The notes below the pieces were generated by a model that worked only from the letters and a program-made list of their open reading frames with translations, did not search any database and had not been told where the DNA came from. Positions 34,158 through 44,915 of a stretch of 64,000 nt of DNA are shown piece by piece. The position numbers and the translations under genes were made by a program. The DNA is from Streptomyces sp. CBMA156 (GTDB taxonomy: Bacteria > Actinomycetota > Actinomycetes > Streptomycetales > Streptomycetaceae), in assembly GCF_014596515.1 (NCBI RefSeq), contig NZ_MSJQ01000385.1, forward strand, positions 1 through 64,000. The letters are read 5' to 3'. Each line of letters starts with the position of its first letter. Within the stretch, counting starts at the first letter, position 1.

Positions 34158-34338
34158 CCGTCATCCCCTCCAGTCCACGGCGCGACGGGCCCCGCCCCGT
34201 CCGCTCTGCCCACCAGGACGCCACCCCGGGCGAACCCGGTTCCGTCACCCGCGCAACGGCGTTCGAATCCGGCCCCCGGACGGCCCGCCCACGCGTGGCG
34301 TCCTTCCCGCGAACCGTAGGCGCCGAAATACTGCGGCC

Positions 34339-35583
34339 ATGCGCATCCTGATCGCCACCGCCGGCTCCCGGGGCGACGTGGCCCCCTTCACCGGGCTCGG
34401 CGTCCGTCTGCGGGCGGCCGGCCATCAGGTGGCCGTCGCCACCCACGACACCTTCGCGGAGCCGGTGCGGGCCGCCGGACTGGAGTTCCGCCCCCTGCCG
34501 GTCGACCCGCGCGCCGAACTCGCCTCCGCCGAGGGGCGGCGCCTGCTGCGGGCCGGCGCCGGACCGGGCGCCGTCCTGCAACTACTCCGCCTCGGCAGGC
34601 GGTTCATGCCCGCGCTCGGCGACGGCATCGCCGACGCCACCGCGCTCGGCACCGACCTGCTGCTGACCACCAGCACCACCAGCGCGCTCGGCCAGGTCGC
34701 CGCCGAGGCGGCGGGCATCCCCAGCATCGGGCTGTACCTCCAACCGCTCGCGCCCACCCGGGAGTTCGCGCCGGCCGTCACCGGCACCCGGTCGCTCGGC
34801 CGGTCCGGCAACCTGCTGGCGGGGCACGTCGTCCAGGCCGCGACCGACCGGCTGTTCGTCCCGGCGGTCCGCGGGCTGCGCCGGCGGCTCGGCCTGCCGC
34901 CGCACGGCATCGCCGCGGCCCGGCGCAACCACCCCGTCCTGCACGGCTTCTCACCGCTGGTGGTGCCCCGCCCCGCCGACTGGCATCCCCGGCTGGACGT
35001 CGCGGGCTACTGGTGGCCGGCCGGACCACCGGACTGGCAGCCCCCGGCCCGGCTGCTCGACTTCCTCGCCGCCGGGCCGCCACCGGTCTTCGTCGGCTTC
35101 GGCAGCCTGGTCGTCCCTGAGCCCGAGCGGCTCACCGCGACCGTCCTCGCCGCCGCCCGTGCCGCTCGGGTGCGCCTCCTCCTCCAGTCCGGCTGGAGCG
35201 GACTGGCCGCCGAGGACTCGGACTCCGTCCTGACCATCGGCGACACCCCGCACGACTGGCTCTTCCCCCGCACGGCCGCCGTGGTCCACCACGCGGGCGC
35301 CGGCACCACGGCCGCCGTCCTCCGCTCGGGAACCCCCACCGTCCCCGTACCGGCGCAACTCGACGCACCGTTCTGGGCCACCCGCCTGACCATGCTCGGC
35401 GTCTCCCCCGGCCCCGTCCCGCTGCGCGCCCTCACCCCCTCCCGCCTCGCCGCCGCCCTCCGCCTCACCCTCGACGACCCGCGCCACCGCGCCCGTGCCC
35501 AGGCCGTCGCCGCCGCCCTGGCCACCGAGGACGGCACGGCCAAGGTCCTCACCGCCATCGACCGGGTTTCAGCGAACAGTTGA
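34339..35583 (+). CDS. UDP-glycosyltransferase-like protein (GT1)
   Basis: The product (414 aa) is a GT-B fold enzyme of the sterol/macrolide glycosyltransferase type. It begins RILIATAGSRGDVAPFTGLG and has the donor-site block HHAGAGTTAAVLRSGTPTVPVPAQLDAPFWA near 315-345, which matches the family plant-secondary-product-like motif. ATG 34339 has no ribosome site. The acceptor is unknown. Its stop codon lies in a degenerate version of the heptamer hairpin (AACAGTTG at 35575-35582 and CAACTGTT at 35595-35602). Confidence 0.88.
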   Translation: MRILIATAGSRGDVAPFTGLGVRLRAAGHQVAVATHDTFAEPVRAAGLEFRPLPVDPRAELASAEGRRLLRAGAGPGAVLQLLRLGRRFMPALGDGIADATALGTDLLLTTSTTSALGQVAAEAAGIPSIGLYLQPLAPTREFAPAVTGTRSLGRSGNLLAGHVVQAATDRLFVPAVRGLRRRLGLPPHGIAAARRNHPVLHGFSPLVVPRPADWHPRLDVAGYWWPAGPPDWQPPARLLDFLAAGPPPVFVGFGSLVVPEPERLTATVLAAARAARVRLLLQSGWSGLAAEDSDSVLTIGDTPHDWLFPRTAAVVHHAGAGTTAAVLRSGTPTVPVPAQLDAPFWATRLTMLGVSPGPVPLRALTPSRLAAALRLTLDDPRHRARAQAVAAALATEDGTAKVLTAIDRVSANS

Positions 35584-35767
35584 CCGACGACCGCCAACTG
35601 TTGCGACTGTGCGGGCCGGAAGGGCCACTCGTCGCGCACTGTCATCATCTATTCTGCACAAACACGACTCGGGCACCTCACAAGGACCCGATACTGCGAC
35701 ATGCCCCGTTCGTCACACATGGCGCATGACGTCTGCGTGGCGGGGCGCAGGCATATCAGGAGGCACA

Positions 35768-37777
35768 GTGCGGCTGACGCAGGTCCAGGTGACCAACTTC
35801 CGAGCGCTGAAGCACATCACCGTTCGGGTCGAGGACAATGCCACCCTGATCGTGGGCAGGAACAACAGCGGCAAGACCTCCTTCGCCAGCCTCTTCGACA
35901 GGTTCTACGGGACCGACGAGACCCGCTTCGTACCGGAGGACCTGCACACGAGCCGGATCGCACAGATCCAGAAGGCCTTCGGCCGCTACGTCGAAGCTCA
36001 GAAGACACCAGCCGAGGATCCCGAACTCCGCAAACAACTCCTTGACGAAGCGCGCGGGCTCTTGCCGGAAATCCGCCTCCTGGCGAGGATCTCCTACACC
36101 GTCGAAGACGACCTCGCGCTCCTGTCCGAGATCATCCTCGACCTGGACGAGCGCTGTTTCGACGCCAACCTCGAGGCCGTCCACGCCGTGAAGCGACCGG
36201 ACGAGTTCCTCGCCCACATCAAGGAGACGACGGCGAGGCAGAAGCAGGCCTTCTCCTGGCAGAAGTATCTGCGCAAGAACTTCTCCTCCTTCTTCGGCAC
36301 CACCTACTGGGCCGTCTCCGCGAACGCCCCCTCCGTAAGGCGGGAGATCAGCAGCACGACTGCCCGTCGCATCATCACCGTGCGGACCATCCAGGCGCAG
36401 ACGAAGTTCGACGACACCCCGGCTGACAAGACGCGGACCCTCTCGAAGACCTTCGAGGCCTTCTATAAGGCCAACAGCGGAGAGGACCAACGCGACCAGA
36501 ACATCGAGAGCATCGACACCGCGCTCTCCGTCGCGTCGGAGTCCATCGACAAGGCCTACGGAGATCTCTTCACGCCCTTCCTCGGCACCTTGCAGGTCTT
36601 CGGCGTCGGCTCCATCGATCCGCTCCAGGTACCGCGCATCGTCACCCAGATCGAGCCCGGAGCGATCCTGCGCGGCAGCACCCGGATCCAGTACCCGTCG
36701 CCGGACGGCACCCACCACCTGCCGGAAGGTCACAACGGCCTCGGATACAGCAGGCTGATCTTCACTCTCATGCAGGTCACGGACTTCATCCTGACCTGCC
36801 AGCGCAGCAAACCACGCCCCGCGCTGCCCCTGCTCTTCATCGAGGAGCCTGAAGCCCATCTGCACCCTCAGATGCAAGAGGTCTTCATCAACAGCATCAA
36901 GCGCTTCCTGGAGGCCGGGAACTCGTCGGTCCAGTCGTTCATCACCACCCACTCGTCCCACATTGTGGCCAACAGTGGCTTCAGCGCCGTACGCTACTTC
37001 GACTCCAACGGCCCGGACATCGTGGTCAAGGACCTGTCCACGTTTCAGGCGAACACGAAGAAGACCGGCTCCCAGGGCGCCATGACCATGCGGTTCCTGA
37101 CGCAGTACATGCAGTTGCATCGCTGCGACATGTTCTTCGCCGACAAGGTCATCCTCATCGAGGGCACCGTCGAGCGGCTCCTGCTGCGTCCCATGATCAG
37201 CAAATGCGCACCGAAGCTGGAGAGCCAGTACATCTCCGTCATCGAAATCGGCGGAGCCTTCGCTCACCGCTTCAAAGAACTCCTGGAGTTCATCAACGTC
37301 CCAACCCTCATCATCACCGACCTCGACTCGGTGGACCCGACAGCGAAAAACGGGCGCTGTTCTCCGGACACCGGGAACGCCGTCACGTCCAACCACACAC
37401 TGAAGTCTTGGCTCCCTCGGAAAAAGGAGATCAAGACCCTTCTCGACCTGCCTGAAGAGGACAAGAGCACAGGCCGTGTGCGGGTTGCGTACGAGGTACC
37501 CGAACACGACGCCGTACCGTGCGGTCGCAGCTTCGAGGACGCGTTCATCGTCGCCAACGCAGGACTGTTCGCACGGAACCTCGACATGTTGGTCCTCAAG
37601 GGCGCCTTCACCGCCGTCGCGGGACCGGCACCTTCGTCCGATGACATCACGTCCAACGCCTACGAGATCGCCGAACGGCTCTCCGACACCAAAACCGACT
37701 TTGCCTTCGACATCCTGCTCATGGACGGCTGGACCGTCCCGCGTTACATCCGCGAGGGGCTCGAATGGCTGAGCTGA
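35768..37777 (+). CDS. gajA: GajA-like OLD-family ATPase/TOPRIM nuclease (Gabija)
   Basis: The product (669 aa) has an SMC-like ATPase: Walker A VGRNNSGKTSF at 29-39, a long helical insertion, Walker B LLFIEEPEAHLHP near 355 and His-switch FITTHSSHI near 390. A C-terminal TOPRIM nuclease follows, with VILIEGTVERLLL near 460 (catalytic Glu), IITDLDSVDP near 515 (Asp pair) and SFEDAF near 588. This is the class 2 OLD layout. Bacillus GajA is about 580 aa. GTG 35768 follows AGGAGG. It overlaps the helicase gene by 13 bp, the arrangement of Gabija anti-phage systems. GC content is clearly lower than in the neighbours, which suggests transfer. Confidence 0.85.
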   Translation: MRLTQVQVTNFRALKHITVRVEDNATLIVGRNNSGKTSFASLFDRFYGTDETRFVPEDLHTSRIAQIQKAFGRYVEAQKTPAEDPELRKQLLDEARGLLPEIRLLARISYTVEDDLALLSEIILDLDERCFDANLEAVHAVKRPDEFLAHIKETTARQKQAFSWQKYLRKNFSSFFGTTYWAVSANAPSVRREISSTTARRIITVRTIQAQTKFDDTPADKTRTLSKTFEAFYKANSGEDQRDQNIESIDTALSVASESIDKAYGDLFTPFLGTLQVFGVGSIDPLQVPRIVTQIEPGAILRGSTRIQYPSPDGTHHLPEGHNGLGYSRLIFTLMQVTDFILTCQRSKPRPALPLLFIEEPEAHLHPQMQEVFINSIKRFLEAGNSSVQSFITTHSSHIVANSGFSAVRYFDSNGPDIVVKDLSTFQANTKKTGSQGAMTMRFLTQYMQLHRCDMFFADKVILIEGTVERLLLRPMISKCAPKLESQYISVIEIGGAFAHRFKELLEFINVPTLIITDLDSVDPTAKNGRCSPDTGNAVTSNHTLKSWLPRKKEIKTLLDLPEEDKSTGRVRVAYEVPEHDAVPCGRSFEDAFIVANAGLFARNLDMLVLKGAFTAVAGPAPSSDDITSNAYEIAERLSDTKTDFAFDILLMDGWTVPRYIREGLEWLS

Positions 37778-39414
37778 CAGTTCTCACTCGAATTCAGCAG
37801 GTTCTGGACGCCCGGCGCGACTTCCTCGTTGAGGCCGGCGCGGGGGCCGGGAAGACCACGGCACTGGTCCATTCCCTGCTCTACCTGCTCCGCACCCGCC
37901 GGGACGAGCTCGAACGCGCGGGGAAGCGCATCGCCTGCATCACGTACACCAACGTGGCCAAGGAAGAAATCCGCGAGCGCATCGGGGACGACCCCCTCGT
38001 GTACGTCGGCACCATCCACGAGTTCCTGTGGATGGCCATCCAGGACCACCAGTCCGAACTCCTGGACGCACTGATCGCCCACAACCAGACGCTGGCTCGT
38101 CCACAGGACATGGCCGAGATCAAGGCGAACCTCGTCGTAGAGTACAGCGATCGCCGACGCCGCTATGCCGACGGGCTGATATCTCATGACGAAGTACTCG
38201 CCTTGGCCTACACGTTGATCACCACCCGGCCCAAACTCGTACGAATCACAGCAGACCGGTTTCCGGTCATCTTCGTCGATGAGTACCAGGACACCTTCCC
38301 CAGGACGATCGAGGTGCTGCTCGACCACTTCGCTGGTTCGGGGACTTCGGTGTGCACCATTGGCCTGTTCGGCGATTCGATGCAGAAGATCTACAACACC
38401 GGAGTCGGCAAGGTCACCCATGAACGTCTGGTCAGCTTCACCATGCACGGCAACCACCGCTGTGCCGAGCCGATCGTCGATGTCCTGAACCGAATCCGCC
38501 CCGAGTTGCGGCAGGTTCACGACGCTGGCAACACGGACGGCCAGGTGCACCTCTTCCTCACGAGAAAACCGCTCGGTGGGGACGCCGACCCGCGCGACGT
38601 GCTCACACCAGTGCTCGATTCCTACGGTTGGGCACCCGAGAGAACCAAGTATCTCGTCCTCACTCATCGCCGCATCGCAGGAGCACTCGGCTACCAGGAC
38701 CTGCTCGCGCTCTATACCAAGCGCTACGCCACCGGCCGCGACGACCTCCTGGAGGGCACCGAACCCTACGCACAGCTACTGAAGTCCGTCGAGGAACTCA
38801 GCAGTGCATTCGAGTCCCGGAACTACGCCCAGTTGACCGCACTGCTCGACGGCGAGCACCTCGCCATCACCAGGCACTCCGACAAGGTCCGTACCACCCG
38901 AACGCTCCAGGGCCTCATCGACGTCCGAGGAACGGGAACCGTCGGCGATGTGCTCGACTACGTCATCAGCAGCCGGTTGCTGACTCCCTCCGGGAGAGTC
39001 AGGGCAATCGAGCGGACACTTCAGGCCACCGACCTCGACGAACGCGCGCAGAAGGACGCCGACTTCGCAAACGCCCTTCGCGCCCTTTCTTACCATCAGG
39101 TCGTCAACCTCACCCGGTTTCGCGATGAACTCACCCCCTTCTCAACCCAACACGGCGTCAAGGGTGCCGAGTTCGAGAACGTCGTCGTCATCATCGACGA
39201 CCAGGCATGGAATCAGTTCAACGTCGACCGCATGCTCTCGGGCGACGACCACATCAGAGCGCGGGAGACCCGCACCCGCAATCTCTTCTATGTCTGCTGC
39301 TCACGCGCCAGGAAACGTCTCGCCGTGGTATTCACCACACCCCTGGGACAGGAGGCCGAGGCGATGGCGAGAGCGTGGTTCGGTAGTGCACACGTACACG
39401 AGGGGATGTTCTGA
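37765..39414 (+). CDS. gajB: GajB-like UvrD/Rep-family helicase (Gabija)
   Basis: The product (549 aa) is a superfamily 1A helicase. Motif I is VEAGAGAGKTTALV at 22-35, Ia ITYTNVAKEEIRER, II VIFVDEYQDTF near 168, III GLFGDSMQKIYN, V STQHGVKGAEFENVVVI near 465 and VI RTRNLFYVCCSRARKRL near 500. Its size is close to GajB (about 490 aa) and it lacks long 2B-type extensions. In Gabija, GajB is thought to sense DNA ends or termini and to activate the GajA nuclease. ATG 37765 lies inside the end of gajA, so the two are translated together. GC is as low as in gajA. Confidence 0.85.
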   Translation: MAELTVLTRIQQVLDARRDFLVEAGAGAGKTTALVHSLLYLLRTRRDELERAGKRIACITYTNVAKEEIRERIGDDPLVYVGTIHEFLWMAIQDHQSELLDALIAHNQTLARPQDMAEIKANLVVEYSDRRRRYADGLISHDEVLALAYTLITTRPKLVRITADRFPVIFVDEYQDTFPRTIEVLLDHFAGSGTSVCTIGLFGDSMQKIYNTGVGKVTHERLVSFTMHGNHRCAEPIVDVLNRIRPELRQVHDAGNTDGQVHLFLTRKPLGGDADPRDVLTPVLDSYGWAPERTKYLVLTHRRIAGALGYQDLLALYTKRYATGRDDLLEGTEPYAQLLKSVEELSSAFESRNYAQLTALLDGEHLAITRHSDKVRTTRTLQGLIDVRGTGTVGDVLDYVISSRLLTPSGRVRAIERTLQATDLDERAQKDADFANALRALSYHQVVNLTRFRDELTPFSTQHGVKGAEFENVVVIIDDQAWNQFNVDRMLSGDDHIRARETRTRNLFYVCCSRARKRLAVVFTTPLGQEAEAMARAWFGSAHVHEGMF

Positions 39415-39442
39415 CCGCGCCGAAACGAAGTGCCGCGACCCC

Positions 39443-40990
<1,548 letters not shown>

Positions 40991-41103
40991 GGGCAACTCC
41001 CGTCCGCCGCGGGCGAGGCCACGGCTGGGTTCAGGTGGGGGTCACGGGCGGGCTCACGGGCAGGTTCTCAAGCCGGTTCCGAGCGTGGATCGCGGGCGGG
41101 ACG

Positions 41104-42117
41104 TCACAGGTGCGGGATGACATCCGTCCCGTAGGCGTCGATGGTGGCCTCGATGGCGTCGTGCATGGCGTAGACGGCGAACTGGTCGACGCCGAGCGAG
41201 CGGAGTTCCGCCAGCCGGGCCCGCTGCACCTCGGCCGGGCCGATCAGGCAGAAGCGGTCCACGATCCCGTCCGGGACGAAGGCGGTGTCCGGGTTCCCGG
41301 CCCGCCCGTGGTGGCTGTAGTCGTAGCCCTGGCGGTCCTTGATGTAGTCGGTGAGTTCCTCCGGCACCAGGTCGGAGTGCTCGCCGTAGTGGCTGACCAG
41401 GTCGGCCACGTGGTTGCCGACCATTCCGCCGAACCAGCGGCACTGCTCCCGGGCGTGGGCGAGGGCCCCGGGCGAGTCGTCGGCGGTGACGTAGGCGGGT
41501 GCGGCGACGCAGATGGTGAGCGAGTCCGGGTCCCGGCCGGCCTCGACGGCGGCGGCCCGCACCGCCTTGACCATGAACTCGGTCAGATAGGGATCGGCCA
41601 ACTGGAGGATGAATCCGTCAGCTTGACGACCGGTCAGGTTCAGTGCCTTCGGCCCGTAAGCGCCCATCCAGATCGGCAGCGACGCACCGGGGCGGATCCA
41701 CGGCAGGTGCATCTCGACGCCGTCCACCTCGGCGGTGCGCCCCTCGGCCAGCTCCTTGATGGCGTGCATGGCTTCGGAGAGCCGGGCGAGGGTGGCGGGA
41801 CTCCGCCCGGCCACCCGCATGGCGGAGTCGCCGCGGCCGATGCCGCAGACGGTCCGGTTGCCGTACATGTCGTTGAGCGTGGCGAACAGGGAGGCGGTCA
41901 CCTCCCAGGTGCGGGTGGAGGGGTTGGTGACCATCGGGCCGACGGTGATCCGCTCGGTCTCGGCGAGGATCCGGCTGTAGATGACGAAGGGCTCCTGCCA
42001 CAGCACGCAGGAGTCGAAGGTCCAGCCGTGGCTGAACCCGGCCTGTTCGGCCCGGACCATCCGGTCGATGAGCAGCCGGGCGGGCGGGTCGGTCTGAAGG
42101 ACGAGGCCGATGTCCAT
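41104..42117 (-). CDS. F420-type LLM-class oxidoreductase
   Basis: The product (337 aa) is a bacterial-luciferase-like TIM barrel (MDIGLVLQTDPPARLL; GPMVTNPSTRTWEVTAS; CGIGRGDSAMRVAGRSP; LPIWMGAYGPKALNLTG). It fits the LLM subgroup that is often found with hydantoinase and N-carbamoyl hydrolase genes, so a reductive step on a pyrimidine or hydantoin is likely but not proved. ATG 42117 begins the protein with a normal barrel strand. It lies between hydA and the permease gene on the same strand. Confidence 0.9.
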   Translation of the reverse strand: MDIGLVLQTDPPARLLIDRMVRAEQAGFSHGWTFDSCVLWQEPFVIYSRILAETERITVGPMVTNPSTRTWEVTASLFATLNDMYGNRTVCGIGRGDSAMRVAGRSPATLARLSEAMHAIKELAEGRTAEVDGVEMHLPWIRPGASLPIWMGAYGPKALNLTGRQADGFILQLADPYLTEFMVKAVRAAAVEAGRDPDSLTICVAAPAYVTADDSPGALAHAREQCRWFGGMVGNHVADLVSHYGEHSDLVPEELTDYIKDRQGYDYSHHGRAGNPDTAFVPDGIVDRFCLIGPAEVQRARLAELRSLGVDQFAVYAMHDAIEATIDAYGTDVIPHL

Positions 42118-42231
42118 GAGGGGCTCCAGATGAGGGGTTCGGCCGCCCGCCCGACCGCCGGTGGGGCGGCCGGGCGGGCGGCCACGGGTGGACCTGCACG
42201 GGCGCGGGGACGGGAAGCGGGAGAGGAGGTC

Positions 42232-43662
42232 TCAGACCAGGTACTGGCAGGTGTCCCGGCGCAGGAAGGCCCCGTGCCCGGCCCGGCCGAGCCACTCCCC
42301 GCCGTCCAGCACCACGGTGCCGCGCGACATCACCGTCCGCGCCCGGCCGGTGAGCCGGCGTCCCTCGTAGGCCGAGTAGTCCACGTTCATGTGGTGGGTC
42401 ACGGCGGAGACGGTCTGCACGGCGGCGGGATCGTAGACCACCAGGTCGGCGTCGGCGCCCGGCGCGATGGTGCCCTTGCGCGGGTGCAGGCCGAACATCC
42501 GGGCCGGGGTGGTGCAGGCGATCTCGACCCAGCGGCGCCGGCTGATGTGCCCGTCCACCACGGCCTGGTGGAGCAGGTCCATCCGGTTCTCCACGCCCGG
42601 CAGGCCGTTGGGGATCTTCGAGAAGTCGCCGCGGCCCAGTTCCTTCTGGCCGGCGAAGCAGAACGGGCAGTGGTCGGTGGAGACCACCTGGAGGTCGTTG
42701 GTGCGCAGCCCGCGCCAGAGCGCCTCCTGGTGCTCACGCGGCCGCAGCGGCGTGCTGCACACGTACTTGGCGCCCTCGAAGCCGTCGGCACCCTCCTCGG
42801 CGAGGTTGTCGGTGGAGAGGAAGAGGTACTGCGGGCAGGTCTCGCCGAAGACGTTGTGCCCGGCGTCCCTGGCCGTGGTGAGTTCGGCGAGCGCGGCGGC
42901 GGCGGAGACGTGCACGACGTAGAGCGGGCTGCCGGCCACCTGGGCGAGCTTGATCGCCCGGTGGGTGGCCTCGGCCTCCAGCAGTTCGCGGCGGACCTCG
43001 CCGTGGTACCGGGGGGCGGTCTTCCCTGCCGCGAGCGCCTGTTCGACCAGGACGTCGATGGCGATGCCGTTCTCCGCGTGCATCATGATCAGCCCGCCGT
43101 TGACGGCACTGCGCTGCATGGCGCGCAGGATGCGGCCGTCGTCGCTGTAGAAGACGCCGGGGTAGGCCATGAAGAGCTTGAACGAGGTGGACTCGCCGGA
43201 GTCCACGAGGGCGTCCATCTCCTTCAGCACACCGTCGTTGACGTCGGAGACGATGGTGTGGAAGGCGTAGTCGACGGCGCAGTTGCCCTCGGCCTTGGCG
43301 TGCCAGGTGTCCAGGCCCTCGCGCAGCGAGCCGCCGACCGGCTGGACGGCGAAGTCGACGATGGTGGTGGTGCCGCCCCAGGCGGCGGCGCGGGTGCCGG
43401 TCTCGAAGGTGTCGGAGGCCGCGGTGCCGCCGAACGGCAGCTCCATGTGGGTGTGGGCGTCGACGCCGCCCGGGATGACGTAGTGGCCGGTGGCGTCGAT
43501 GACGGTGTCGGCGGTCCAGGCCTCGGCGGCGGAGCTGCCGGTGGTGGCGAGGGCGGCGATGCGTTCGCCCTCGATCAGGACGTCGGCGTGGAGTTCCTCG
43601 GTGGCGGTGATGACGAGGCCGCCGCTGACGACGGTGCGCCGGCGCGGGTCACTGGTGGTCAT
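42232..43662 (-). CDS. hydA: Dihydropyrimidinase/hydantoinase
   Basis: The product (476 aa) is an amidohydrolase that opens dihydropyrimidine or hydantoin rings to N-carbamoyl amino acids. GGVDAHTHMELPFGG near 60 gives the first metal His pair, SFKLFMAYPG the region of the carbamylated Lys, MMHAENG and YVVHVSAA the next His ligands, and VSTDHCPF the catalytic Asp. ATG 43662 follows GAGGAG. It starts 11 bp after the stop of the nitrilase-type gene, so both are cotranscribed. Confidence 0.95.
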   Translation of the reverse strand: MTTSDPRRRTVVSGGLVITATEELHADVLIEGERIAALATTGSSAAEAWTADTVIDATGHYVIPGGVDAHTHMELPFGGTAASDTFETGTRAAAWGGTTTIVDFAVQPVGGSLREGLDTWHAKAEGNCAVDYAFHTIVSDVNDGVLKEMDALVDSGESTSFKLFMAYPGVFYSDDGRILRAMQRSAVNGGLIMMHAENGIAIDVLVEQALAAGKTAPRYHGEVRRELLEAEATHRAIKLAQVAGSPLYVVHVSAAAALAELTTARDAGHNVFGETCPQYLFLSTDNLAEEGADGFEGAKYVCSTPLRPREHQEALWRGLRTNDLQVVSTDHCPFCFAGQKELGRGDFSKIPNGLPGVENRMDLLHQAVVDGHISRRRWVEIACTTPARMFGLHPRKGTIAPGADADLVVYDPAAVQTVSAVTHHMNVDYSAYEGRRLTGRARTVMSRGTVVLDGGEWLGRAGHGAFLRRDTCQYLV

Positions 43663-43673
43663 CGCGCTGCTCC

Positions 43674-44516
43674 TCACGCCTCGGCGAGCGGTCCGTAGGC
43701 GTCGGGCCGGCGGTCGCGGTAGAACGCCCACTGCTGGCGGACCTGTTCGATCAGGCCGAGGTCGAGGTCCCGGACGACGAGTTCCTCCTCCTTGTCGGAG
43801 GCGACCTCGCCGACGAACCGGCCGCGCGGGTCCACGAAGTAGGAGGTGCCGTAGAAGTCGTTGTCGCCGTACTCCTCGGTGCCGACGCGGTTGATCGCGG
43901 CGACGAAGTACTCGTTGGCGACGGCCGCGGCGGGCTGTTCGAGCTGCCAGAGGTAGGCGGACAGACCCCGGCTGGTGGCGGAGGGGTTGTAGACGATCTG
44001 CGCGCCGGCCAGGCCCAGGGCGCGCCAGCCCTCGGGGAAGTGGCGGTCGTAGCAGATGTAGACCCCGACCCTGCCGACGGCGGTGTCGAACACCGGCCAG
44101 CCGAGGTTGCCGGGCTTGAAGTAGTACTTCTCCCAGAAGCCCTTGACCTGCGGGATGTGGTGCTTGCGGTACTTGCCGAGGTAGCTCCCGTCGGCGTCGA
44201 TGACGGCGGCGGTGTTGTAGTAGACGCCGGTCTGCTCCTCCTCGTAGACCGGGACGACCATCACCAGCCCGAGTTCGCGCGCGAGGTCCCGCATCCGGCG
44301 CACGGTCGGGCCGTCCGGGACCGCCTCGGCCCAGCGGTAGTGCTCGGCCTCCTGGACCTGACAGAAGTACGGGGAGTTGAAGACCTCCTGGAAGCCGATG
44401 ATCTTCGCGCCCTGGGCGGCGGCCTCGCGGGCGTACCGCTCGTGGAGCGCGATCATGCTCTCCTGGTCACCGGTCCAGCGGGTCTGGACGAGCGCGGCAC
44501 GGACGATCTGCGACAT
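43674..44516 (-). CDS. N-carbamoyl amidase/beta-ureidopropionase (nitrilase superfamily)
   Basis: The product (280 aa) has the nitrilase catalytic triad: Glu in IIGFQEVFNSPYFC near 43, Lys in GKYRKHHIPQVKGFWEKYYF near 117 and Cys in VYICYDRHFPEGWR near 150. The KGFWEKYYF block is typical of beta-ureidopropionase and N-carbamoyl amino acid amidohydrolase, which follow HydA in reductive pyrimidine breakdown. ATG 44516 is preceded by GGAGG (rev. comp. of 44522-44526 region, ACCTCCG). It is the first gene of the four-gene operon. Confidence 0.93.
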   Translation of the reverse strand: MSQIVRAALVQTRWTGDQESMIALHERYAREAAAQGAKIIGFQEVFNSPYFCQVQEAEHYRWAEAVPDGPTVRRMRDLARELGLVMVVPVYEEEQTGVYYNTAAVIDADGSYLGKYRKHHIPQVKGFWEKYYFKPGNLGWPVFDTAVGRVGVYICYDRHFPEGWRALGLAGAQIVYNPSATSRGLSAYLWQLEQPAAAVANEYFVAAINRVGTEEYGDNDFYGTSYFVDPRGRFVGEVASDKEEELVVRDLDLGLIEQVRQQWAFYRDRRPDAYGPLAEA

Positions 44517-44617
44517 GGGTACCTCCGCAACTCCGCGGTCCGGCCGTGCGGTCGGGCCCGCGGTCTGAGGGTTGACGGGGCGGGTCTGCCCTGCGGGTCC
44601 ACGCGGGAGCCACAGGG

Positions 44618-44631
44618 TCTACGTGCGTAGA
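44618..44631. promoter_or_regulatory. Operator-like palindrome upstream of the pyrimidine operon
   Basis: TCTACGTGCGTAGA is a perfect inverted repeat with a 2-base centre. GTCTAC at its left edge is also repeated inverted as GTAGAC at 44641-44646. It lies about 100 bp upstream of the nitrilase-type gene, just downstream of the candidate promoter, a repressor-like position. Confidence 0.55.
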
Positions 44632-44644
44632 AAGCGATCTGTAG

Positions 44645-44674
44645 ACGGTAGGCCCGGCCTCGGTGGCCTGACAA
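44645..44674 (-). promoter_or_regulatory. Candidate promoter of the pyrimidine operon
   Basis: Reading the minus strand, TTGTCA (44674-44669) and TACCGT (44650-44645) are 18 bases apart, a good sigma-70-type pair. The transcript would start near 44637 and run through the palindrome to the nitrilase-type gene. Confidence 0.5.
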
Positions 44675-44915
44675 TACGTCGGCGTCAACGCGTCTGGAGC
44701 GATCTTGTGGCGCGGACACGCGGGCGTGCCCGGGGGCGATGGGAAGCTGATCTACCCCAGGAGTCGCCTTCTTACTCGTCCGGGTGAATCCGGGCACCCG
44801 GGGTGCGCGATCGACGGTGGCGGGGTAGGCCCCGGAGGCGGACAGCACCCGGGGGCGACGGCGGGCCGTCGGCTCGGCTTGACTTCGTCCGGTTCGCTCG
44901 GGAAGGATCCGGCGC

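Noticed and set aside
35571..35602. Eighth member of the heptamer palindrome family at the glycosyltransferase stop
   Set aside because: Only 8-bp arms (AACAGTTG/CAACTGTT) and no ACAGATR run; related perhaps, but too weak to count.
35584..39442. Mobile island with attachment sites around the Gabija-like pair
   Set aside because: No integrase, tRNA or direct repeats could be seen at the edges; only the lower GC suggests transfer.
41035..43698. Long plus-strand frame antisense to the hydA and LLM genes
   Set aside because: Low-complexity Gly/Val/Ala/Asp composition and no motif; the minus-strand proteins have full catalytic motifs.
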